NCBI GenBank assembly: GCA_013290035.1
Contig: JABCYT010000315.1
Location: 1 to 5,188, forward strand
DNA from: Alphaproteobacteria bacterium
GTDB lineage: Bacteria > Pseudomonadota > Alphaproteobacteria > Reyranellales > Reyranellaceae
Reading direction: 5' to 3'
DNA: 5,188 nucleotides
A model generated the notes under the pieces. The model saw only the letters and a list, made by a program, of their open reading frames with translations, was not told the origin of the DNA and searched no databases. A program made the translations under genes and the position numbers. Shown one piece after another: positions 1 to 5,188 of this stretch (the first letter of the stretch is position 1; each line of letters starts with the position of its first letter).

Positions 1-973
1 AGACGTGCTGCACGCCGTGGATCACCACCGGCTTGTCGGTGTCCTTGACGTTCAGGATGCCCTTCATGCGCAACAGGTCGGGGCCGCGATAGGTGACGAG
101 GGCGTCGAACGCGGCGGCCACCGTCGACCAGCTCATCGGCTCGTCGAAGGTCATGCAGAAGGATTTTATGCGGTCGTCGTGGCGGTTGACGTCGTGCGGG
201 TCCTGCTCGCCATGGCCATGCTCATGTCCATGATCGTGGCCATGATGATGATGGTCGTGCCCGCCGCCGTGCGTGTGTTCGTACGCTTCCTCGTGCAGCC
301 AGCGCTTGACGTCGGCGTTCTTGGTCTCGGGATTGTAGAGGCCGGCATTCAGGATCTCGTTGGGATCGATCTCGCCCGCCGAGATCTCGTGGAACGGCGC
401 GCCGGGATTGAGCTGGTGCAGGCGGCTCTTGAGCTCGCCGAGCGGGCCTGCGTCGGCGATGTCGCTCTTGGTGAGCAGCAGGCGGTCGGCGACGGCGGCC
501 TGCTTCACCGCCTCCTCGTGGTTGTCGAGGGTACTGCCGCCGTTCACGCCGTCGACCGTGGTCACCACGCCGTCGAGGCGGTAGCGCGAAGCCAGCAACG
601 GATCGGTCATCAGCGTGTGCAGGATGGGCGCGGGGTCGGCGAGGCCGGTGGTCTCGACCACCATGCGCTTGAAGTTGGTGACCTCGCCCTTGGAGCGCTT
701 GAGGAACAGCTCGCTCATGGTGCGCACCAGGTCGCCGCGCACCGTGCAGCACAGGCAGCCCGAGTTCAGGGTGACCATGCCCTCGTCGTCGGACTTCTCG
801 ACCAGCAGATGGTCGAGCCCGATCTCGCCGAACTCGTTGATGATCACCGCGGTGTCGGCCAGTTCCGGCCGGCGCAGCAGCTTGTTCAGCAAGGTGGTCT
901 TGCCGCTGCCCAGGAAGCCGGTCAGCACCGTGACCGGAATGCGCTGTTCGGCGGCGTTCTGTGTGTCGCTCAT
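1..973 (-). CDS. COG0523/CobW-family G3E GTPase, probable metallochaperone (partial, C-terminus beyond window)
   Basis: SIMIBI-class G3E P-loop GTPase of the CobW/COG0523 family, whose members deliver or traffic metals, often zinc, in the cytoplasm using GTP. Reading from ATG at 973, I see a Walker A GFLGSGKT at residues 19-26, INEFGEIG at 45-52, and the family's metal-binding GCLCCTVRGDL with the CxCC cysteines at 73-76. ETTGLADP follows at 107-114, and TKSD at 168-171 sits where NKxD is expected. A histidine-rich loop spans about 227-260, including DHHHHGHDHGHEHGHG. The CobW C-terminal domain then begins (LLRMKGILNV, then PVVIHGVQH) and is cut at the edge after 324 codons; related proteins usually run 330-400 residues. 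The start fits the family, with a purine-rich GAGAGGTTGAGA upstream. CobW of cobalamin synthesis is less likely, since no cobalamin genes are visible, but the metal cannot be read from sequence. No Zur-type operator was recognised in the 115 bp upstream. Confidence 0.93.
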   Translation of the reverse strand, partial: MSDTQNAAEQRIPVTVLTGFLGSGKTTLLNKLLRRPELADTAVIINEFGEIGLDHLLVEKSDDEGMVTLNSGCLCCTVRGDLVRTMSELFLKRSKGEVTNFKRMVVETTGLADPAPILHTLMTDPLLASRYRLDGVVTTVDGVNGGSTLDNHEEAVKQAAVADRLLLTKSDIADAGPLGELKSRLHQLNPGAPFHEISAGEIDPNEILNAGLYNPETKNADVKRWLHEEAYEHTHGGGHDHHHHGHDHGHEHGHGEQDPHDVNRHDDRIKSFCMTFDEPMSWSTVAAAFDALVTYRGPDLLRMKGILNVKDTDKPVVIHGVQHV

Positions 974-997
974 GAAATCTCAACCTCTCAAACCGTC

Positions 998-1080
998 ATC
1001 CCGACCGGAGCGAAGCGGAGTGGAGGGACCTTGTCTTCGGAAGAAGAGGCCCCTCGACTTCGCTTCGCTCCGCTCGGGGT
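998..1080. repeat. Palindromic REP-like intergenic element, long imperfect hairpin
   Basis: Two inverted 29-nt units, 1002-1030 and 1048-1076, match at 25 of 29 positions when one is reverse-complemented. The perfect core is CGGAGCGAAGCG at 1006-1017 against 1061-1072. Pairing continues inward to a small TCTT-CGG-AAGA tip at 1034-1044 and outward to about 998/1080, giving a stem of roughly 30 pairs with a few mismatches. The motif resembles the palindromic repeats scattered between genes in many alphaproteobacteria. It lies between the CHAD gene and the GTPase gene on the same strand, so if transcribed it would fold in their shared mRNA. It has no T-tract on either side, so it is not a standard intrinsic terminator. 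No second copy occurs in this window. Confidence 0.75.
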
Positions 1081-1100
1081 TGGCGAGCTTACGCTCGCCA
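1081..1100. repeat. Perfect 8-bp hairpin overlapping the CHAD stop codon
   Basis: TGGCGAGC at 1081-1088 is the exact reverse complement of GCTCGCCA at 1093-1100, with a four-base loop. On the minus strand the arm encodes Trp288, Arg289 and most of Ala290 of the CHAD protein, and the loop holds its TAA stop (1089-1091). It abuts the larger palindrome at 998-1080 and is probably part of the same element. On the minus strand it is not followed by a T-run, so termination is not supported. Confidence 0.7.
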
Positions 1101-1961
1101 AAAGCACCCGGCTTTCCTGAAGTCCCTCCAGGCCTGCTCGAGCCTGCGGCGGCGGCGCTTGCTGCCGGATGCCGCCTGCTTGGCGAGGGCCTTGAGCGGC
1201 CGGGCCGCGTCCTCGGTGGGACGGGCCGCGGTCGCGAGGTCGGCCAGCACGTGGGCCGCCACCGCGCGATCGTTCAGGGCGCCGAGCGCGCCCTGCAGGC
1301 GCACCGTCGCCTCGATATAGGGCCTGGCCAGGGGCGACGCAAAGGCCGGCTGCAGGAAGGAAGCGGCATAGCGCAGCTTCTTGATGGCGATGCGCAGCCG
1401 GTGCAGGCGCCTTTCGTCGAGCGAGCCGAGCTTGCGGCCGCGTTTGACGACCTTGTCGTGGCGGGTCTCGAGCACGCTGCGGGCGAATTCGTCGAGGCGC
1501 TCGTGGATGCTGGCCGGCGACAGCGCGGCGAAAGCGTCGAGCTGGCGATGGAAGCCCTCGAAGCGGGCGCCCGACAGGGCCGTGCGGGCGCGCTCGAGAT
1601 GGGTCTTGGCCAGCCGATTGCCGATCCGCCGGACGATCGGCGGCACCTCGTCCACGGTCTCATAGAGAAAGACATGGAGGTCGCGCGCCGGCGCGCATTC
1701 GCCGGCCAGCCACTTGGCCTCGGCCGACAGCGCCCGCACCACCGGCCCGTCGACGGCGCTCTTGAACAGGCCGAAAGCCGCGCGCAGGCGGCGCAGCGCC
1801 ACCCGCGTCTGGTGGATGCCGATCGGCCGGCGGCTTTTCAGGACGACGGCGCGGTATTTCAGCAGATCGGCATGGCAGGCCGTCACGATGTGCCGCAACG
1901 CGACATCTGGCGCGGTATCGGGGAAGAGGCCGGGGGCGAGGCCGGTGTCGAGCGGAGCCAT
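1089..1961 (-). CDS. CHAD-domain protein, probable polyphosphate-binding protein
   Basis: A 290-residue alpha-helical CHAD (conserved histidine alpha-helical domain) protein. The two hallmark basic helices are visible: IHQTRVALRRLRAAF at about 49-63, and LHRLRIAIKKLRYAASF at about 186-202, each with the conserved His followed by Arg/Lys on one face. The C-terminal tail is strongly basic, with SKRRRRRLEQAW at about 267-278. CHAD domains bind inorganic polyphosphate and can localise to polyphosphate granules. Many are fused to an N-terminal CYTH triphosphatase domain; none is present here, so this is a stand-alone CHAD protein with no expected enzymatic activity. The ATG at 1961 has only a weak ribosome-binding site (upstream CGGGCC), and I saw no better in-frame start upstream. 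The last residues, FWRA, are read out of the adjacent palindromic repeat. The GTPase gene follows 115 bp downstream on the same strand and may be cotranscribed. Confidence 0.9.
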   Translation of the reverse strand: MAPLDTGLAPGLFPDTAPDVALRHIVTACHADLLKYRAVVLKSRRPIGIHQTRVALRRLRAAFGLFKSAVDGPVVRALSAEAKWLAGECAPARDLHVFLYETVDEVPPIVRRIGNRLAKTHLERARTALSGARFEGFHRQLDAFAALSPASIHERLDEFARSVLETRHDKVVKRGRKLGSLDERRLHRLRIAIKKLRYAASFLQPAFASPLARPYIEATVRLQGALGALNDRAVAAHVLADLATAARPTEDAARPLKALAKQAASGSKRRRRRLEQAWRDFRKAGCFWRA

Positions 1962-2159
1962 GCAGGCCCGACGGTAACGGCCGGCGGCTAGCGGGCAACC
2001 GCAAAGAACGACACTCTGATGAACGTTTTATTTCAGCCGGCGGACTGCGATTTGTCGGGCTTTTCCGGTGTTTCCGCTGGCCGGCCATGCGGTTAGCCGG
2101 CCGGGACCTGGGCCGTTTCCGGTGGCGGCCGAGGGCCGGGCTGCCCTAGAGTCAGGTCC
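1962..2159. promoter_or_regulatory. Divergent intergenic spacer between CHAD gene and flavin reductase gene
   Basis: This 198-bp region must hold promoters for both divergent genes, but I cannot place them firmly. An AT-rich patch at 2022-2036 (CGTTTTATTTCAGC in part) is the likeliest opening region for the minus-strand gene. For the plus strand, TAGAGT at 2147-2152 lies 7 nt before the ATG, so a leaderless or near-leaderless transcript is possible; no convincing -35 was found. GGCCGGC at 2079-2085 and GCCGGCC at 2096-2102 form a 7-bp inverted repeat with a 10-nt loop, of unknown role. Confidence 0.4.
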
Positions 2160-2675
2160 ATGAGCATCGATGCGGCTGCCTTCAAGAAGGGCATGCGCCA
2201 CCTTGCGGCGAGCGTTACCCTGATCACCACCCGCCATCGCGAGCTGCGCGGCGGCCTGACCGCCACGGCGGTCTGCTCGGTTTCGGCCGAGCCGCCCCAG
2301 ATCCTGGTGTGCGTCAACAAGACGGCGAGCGCCCACGACCCGATCGGCGAGGCCGGTTTCTTCTGCGTCAACATCCTCGCGCCCGAGCACCGCAAGATCG
2401 CCGAGCGCTTCGCCGGCATGGACGACGTGGAAGGCGACGAACGTTTCCGCGACATGGGCGAATGGTCGACGCTGTCGACCGGCGCGCCGGTGCTGAAAGG
2501 CTGCCCGGTGTCGTTCGACTGCCGCCTGGTGACCCGGGTCGCCGCCGGCACGCACACGATCTATATCGGCGAGATCGTCGATCTTGTGCTCTGTGCCGGC
2601 GCGACCCCGCTGCTCTATGCCGACGGCGCCTTCGTGCATGTCGACGCCCTCAAGAAGGCGGCTCAGGCGGCGTGA
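2160..2675 (+). CDS. Flavin reductase-like domain protein (FMN-binding split barrel, HpaC/RutF type)
   Basis: A 171-residue single-domain protein of the flavin reductase-like family (Flavin_Reduct). Members use NAD(P)H to reduce FMN or FAD and hand the reduced flavin to a separate monooxygenase. Family landmarks in order: GMRHLAASVTLITT at 11-24; GLTATAVCSVS at 32-42, the flavin-contacting stretch; ILVCVNKTAS at 48-57; FCVNILAPEHRKIAERFAG at 68-86; and GTHTIYIGEIVDL at 130-142 with LLYADGAFVH at 151-160. The length is typical of the small oxidoreductase components. The ATG at 2160 fits the family N-terminus; only a weak AGG stands 4 nt upstream. No oxygenase partner is encoded next to it, so the substrate pathway cannot be assigned and naming it HpaC or RutF would be a guess. 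It converges on asd, with 19 bp between the stop codons. Confidence 0.9.
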   Translation: MSIDAAAFKKGMRHLAASVTLITTRHRELRGGLTATAVCSVSAEPPQILVCVNKTASAHDPIGEAGFFCVNILAPEHRKIAERFAGMDDVEGDERFRDMGEWSTLSTGAPVLKGCPVSFDCRLVTRVAAGTHTIYIGEIVDLVLCAGATPLLYADGAFVHVDALKKAAQAA

Positions 2676-2694
2676 GGCCGCAGCAGCGCCCTTC

Positions 2695-2695
<1 letters not shown>
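2665..2695. repeat. 31-nt repeat, copy A, at the convergent gene junction
   Basis: It matches 4036-4066 in the same orientation at 28 of 31 positions, with the three differences at 2677, 2684 and 2692. It includes the last codons and TGA of the flavin reductase gene, fills the spacer, and touches the asd stop codon. Internally GCGGC-GTGAG-GCCGC can form a short 5-bp hairpin. No T-tract follows on either strand, so a terminator role is not shown. Confidence 0.6.
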
Positions 2696-3997
<1,302 letters not shown>

Positions 3998-3998
3998 A

Positions 3999-4017
3999 GG
4001 CCGCGCTGGGCGCGGCC
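3999..4017 (-). terminator. Intrinsic terminator, minus strand
   Basis: GGCCGCGC and GCGCGGCC pair perfectly over 8 bp around a 3-nt loop, followed on the minus strand by TTTGCAAATT. It would stop transcripts from the exported-protein gene at 4177-4656, after they have run antisense through the tRNA gene, just before the asd promoter. The tail is short, and its bases are shared with the asd -35 box. Confidence 0.5.
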
Positions 4018-4035
4018 GACGGCCGGCATGTACCG

Positions 4036-4066
4036 AGGCGGCGTGAGACCGCAGTAGCGCCCCTCC
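4036..4066. repeat. 31-nt repeat, copy B, upstream of tRNA-Gln
   Basis: It is the direct-repeat partner of 2665-2695, identical at 28 of 31 positions. All three differences are transitions, and one of them weakens the internal hairpin (GTGAGACCGC instead of GTGAGGCCGC). Here it is non-coding, between the terminator at 3999-4017 and the tRNA. The stretch from 4067 to 4095 holds a possible -10 for the tRNA (CACTAT at 4075-4080), without a good -35. Confidence 0.55.
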
Positions 4067-4095
4067 GGCGAAATCACTATGGTCCGGCCGCCTGC

Positions 4096-4170
4096 TGGGG
4101 CGTCGCCAAGTGGTAAGGCAGTGGATTTTGATTCCACCATTCCCAGGTTCGAATCCTGGCGCCCCAGCCA
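4096..4170 (+). tRNA. tRNA-Gln (anticodon UUG), CCA encoded
   Basis: A complete cloverleaf is visible. The acceptor TGGGGCG (4096-4102) pairs with CGCCCCA (4160-4166), followed by discriminator G and an encoded CCA at 4168-4170. The D arm has a GCC/GGC stem with AAGTGGTAA in the loop. The anticodon arm is GTGGA-TTTTGAT-TCCAC, with anticodon TTG at 4128-4130. The T arm is CCAGG-TTCGAAT-CCTGG. The U1-A72 end pair is typical of bacterial tRNA-Gln and aids recognition by GlnRS. It is convergent with the next gene, only 6 bp away, and no T-rich terminator follows it on the plus strand. Confidence 0.97.
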
Positions 4171-4176
4171 GCGCGG

Positions 4177-4656
4177 CTACTTCGACAGAGCGTCGCTCAC
4201 CTGGGCCAGCGCCTTTTCCAGGCGCGCGATGTCCGCCTTGGGCAGGATATGGGTAACGGTGCCGCCCTTGGCCGAGGAGATGACGAAGCGCAGGCCGGGC
4301 CCGCTGCTGACGGTGAGTGTGGCCACGTCCTTGGACACGTCCTTGATCGATCCGACGACCGTCCAGGCGGCTGGCGCGGTCGCTGCCGCAGCCTTGTGCA
4401 CCAGGTCGATCAGGGATTTCCAGTCGGCGGCGCCGAGCGCGATCGCGTTGCTGTTGGAGATGCTCAACAAGCCGACCGTCGACGGCTTCTGGTTCGGGTC
4501 GGCAAAGGTTGCGACGTCGAGCTGGGAGGTCTTCGCGGTGAACGATGCCACGACGTTGAGGCTGCCCGCCGCAGCCGGCCCGGCGATCCATGACGCGGCG
4601 ATGCCCAGCGCGGCGAGGGTGCCGAGCAGCGCCCGGCGGACGATGGTGATGAGCAT
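4177..4656 (-). CDS. Exported protein of unknown function
   Basis: A 159-residue protein. The N-terminus has a positively charged start with RR at 7-8, a hydrophobic stretch at about 9-27, and a likely signal peptidase I site at AAA|G after residue 30, so it is probably periplasmic. The mature part of about 129 residues has alternating beta-like stretches (LNVVASF, WTVVGSI, VATLTVSSG, LRFVISSAKGGTVTHIL) and a C-terminal amphipathic helix (ADIARLEKALAQVSDAL). It has no cysteines, metal motifs or domain I recognise. WKSLIDLVHKAAA at about 79-91 is probably a helix. GGGAGG lies only 3 nt before the ATG at 4656, a close but usable ribosome-binding site, and I saw no better start. A candidate promoter sits at 4676-4704, so it need not depend on the gene upstream. 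The start and stop are clear and codon use matches the neighbours. Confidence 0.8.
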   Translation of the reverse strand: MLITIVRRALLGTLAALGIAASWIAGPAAAGSLNVVASFTAKTSQLDVATFADPNQKPSTVGLLSISNSNAIALGAADWKSLIDLVHKAAAATAPAAWTVVGSIKDVSKDVATLTVSSGPGLRFVISSAKGGTVTHILPKADIARLEKALAQVSDALSK

Positions 4657-4675
4657 GAGCCTCCCGGAGCCCGCT

Positions 4676-4704
4676 ATAGTGCGGACGCCGGCAGGCCTTC
4701 ACAA
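4676..4704 (-). promoter_or_regulatory. Candidate promoter for the exported-protein gene
   Basis: On the minus strand TTGTGA (4699-4704) and CACTAT (4676-4681) are 17 nt apart, ending 19 nt before the ATG. TATAGC, offset by three bases, is an alternative -10. The match is moderate and lies in the 50-bp gap after the barrel-protein stop. Confidence 0.35.
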
Positions 4705-4706
4705 GC

Positions 4707-5009
4707 CTAGGCCGTCTCGGCGATCGTCTCCAGGGGCACGACCTCGACCGAACCGCCGGAGACGACCCGTGTGGCCTCGGTGTAATGCTTGAAGAAGGCG
4801 CGCTCCTGCAAGGCAACCCGCGCGGTGTCGTCGAACACCGTGGCGAGGTGATAGTAGTCCGTGCCGTCGCGGCCCTTCATGCAGCGATAGCTGATCTTGC
4901 CCTTGAGCGCCGGATCGCCGTCGAGCGAGGCGATGAACGACGCGATCTCGCGGTGCCAGTCCTCCGTCGTGCCGGCGGTGTGGCGGTACTTGATGAGAAA
5001 TTGCTTCAT
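4707..5009 (-). CDS. Small dimeric alpha/beta-barrel (ABM-like) protein
   Basis: A 100-residue protein beginning MKQFLIKYRH. The pattern is that of the dimeric alpha+beta barrel (ferredoxin-like, antibiotic-biosynthesis-monooxygenase-like) superfamily: a first strand KQFLIKYRH, a helix EDWHREIASFIASL at about 16-29, a strand ISYRCMKGRDG at 39-49, then YYHLATVFDD at 52-61. A helix ARVALQERAFFKHYTEATR follows at about 63-81, and a last strand VEVVPLETI at 88-96. Such proteins may be cofactor-free monooxygenases, isomerases or simply ligand-binding; catalytic residues cannot be assigned. The ATG at 5009 is favoured over longer in-frame starts because GGAGGA lies 5-6 nt upstream and the extension reads into the divergent regulator gene. 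The HxlR-type regulator starts 52 bp away on the other strand and probably controls it. Stop is TAG at 4707-4709. Confidence 0.8.
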   Translation of the reverse strand: MKQFLIKYRHTAGTTEDWHREIASFIASLDGDPALKGKISYRCMKGRDGTDYYHLATVFDDTARVALQERAFFKHYTEATRVVSGGSVEVVPLETIAETA

Positions 5010-5061
5010 GTCGTTCCTCCTCGATGGCAAAACACTAGGACATGGGAGCGGGAGCGCAAGT
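5010..5061. promoter_or_regulatory. Divergent promoter/operator region, barrel protein and HxlR regulator
   Basis: The 52-bp gap carries ribosome-binding sites for both genes (CCTCCTC, read as GAGGAGG on the minus strand, near 5016-5022; GGGAGCGGGAGCG at 5044-5056 on the plus). The best minus-strand promoter candidate is TTGCGC (5054-5059), 16 nt, TAGTGT (5032-5037). The plus-strand promoter is unclear. AAAACACTAGGACAT at 5029-5043 is the only AT-richer part, and a regulator bound there would cover both start regions. Confidence 0.4.
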
Positions 5062-5188
5062 ATGGACAAAAATGATAGTGTACGGCGCGGGGCGCGCGAG
5101 GCTGCGGGCTGCGGCTGCCCGGTGCTGGCGTTCCAGAAGATGGTGAGCGGCAAGTACAAGGTCCGTATCCTGTGGGACCTCAAGGACG
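5062..5188 (+). CDS. HxlR-family winged-helix transcriptional regulator (partial, N-terminus only)
   Basis: Only 42 codons are visible before the edge. After a short charged N-terminus the sequence CGCPVLAFQKMVSGKYKVRI, then LWDLKD, matches the opening of the HxlR DNA-binding domain. In that family a conserved cysteine-proline (here Cys19-Pro20) precedes the pattern 'GGKWKxxILxxL', here SGKYKVRILWDL. In several HxlR proteins this cysteine senses electrophiles or oxidants; Cys17 and Cys19 would be the candidates here, but that function is inference. The ATG at 5062 has GGGAG about 9 nt upstream. Family members are usually 100-150 residues, so most of the protein lies outside the window. The divergent pairing with the small barrel gene is the usual arrangement for a local regulator and its target. 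Confidence 0.82.
   Translation, partial: MDKNDSVRRGAREAAGCGCPVLAFQKMVSGKYKVRILWDLKD

Noticed and set aside
974..1088. Zur-type operator or intrinsic terminator upstream of the GTPase gene
   Set aside because: No AT-rich palindrome of the Zur type and no hairpin with a T-tract in the minus direction was found; the space is filled by the palindromic repeat.
5..1991. Long plus-strand open frames (371 codons at 5-1120, 458 codons at 615-1991)
   Set aside because: They are antisense to the GTPase and CHAD genes, have low-complexity Val/Ala/Arg-rich translations, and show no recognisable domain; the minus-strand frames carry clear family motifs.
5010..5183. N-terminal extension of the barrel protein to 158 residues
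   Set aside because: It is antisense to the HxlR start and has no barrel-fold sequence; the 100-residue form has the ribosome-binding site and family length.

Overview
The window is GC-rich, densely packed bacterial chromosome. Codon bias, gene families and an alphaproteobacterial type of intergenic palindrome suggest a free-living alphaproteobacterium. Rhodospirillales/Reyranella-like or rhizobial-type is a guess that the sequence alone cannot settle. Both edges cut through genes. There is no phage, insertion sequence, CRISPR array or rRNA.

Layout. 1-973 (minus) is a COG0523/CobW-type G3E GTPase with a long histidine-rich metal-binding loop, cut at its C-terminus. 998-1100 is a palindromic intergenic element whose second hairpin supplies the last codons and stop of the next gene. 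1089-1961 (minus) is a CHAD-domain, probably polyphosphate-binding, protein. A 198-bp divergent spacer leads to a plus-strand flavin reductase (2160-2675), which converges on aspartate-semialdehyde dehydrogenase, asd (2695-3783, minus). 3784-4095 has no large gene but holds the most interesting structure: a good promoter, a 24-codon leader ORF and a terminator-like hairpin in front of asd. Next come tRNA-Gln(UUG) (4096-4170, plus), a small exported protein of unknown function (4177-4656, minus), a dimeric alpha/beta-barrel (ABM-like) protein (4707-5009, minus), and the start of a divergent HxlR-type regulator (5062 to the edge, plus).

How it fits together. Most genes are single housekeeping or accessory units with no common pathway. 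The GTPase and the CHAD protein lie head-to-tail and may share a transcript; both could touch metal/phosphate homeostasis, but that is inference. The barrel protein and the HxlR regulator are probably a regulator-target pair. The asd leader looks like a ribosome-mediated attenuator: the leader ORF contains tandem AAA-AAA lysine codons plus several Thr and Met codons. These are the end products of the pathway that Asd feeds, and the ORF is followed by mutually exclusive RNA pairings ending in a GC-rich hairpin. This is the best candidate here for an undescribed regulatory system.
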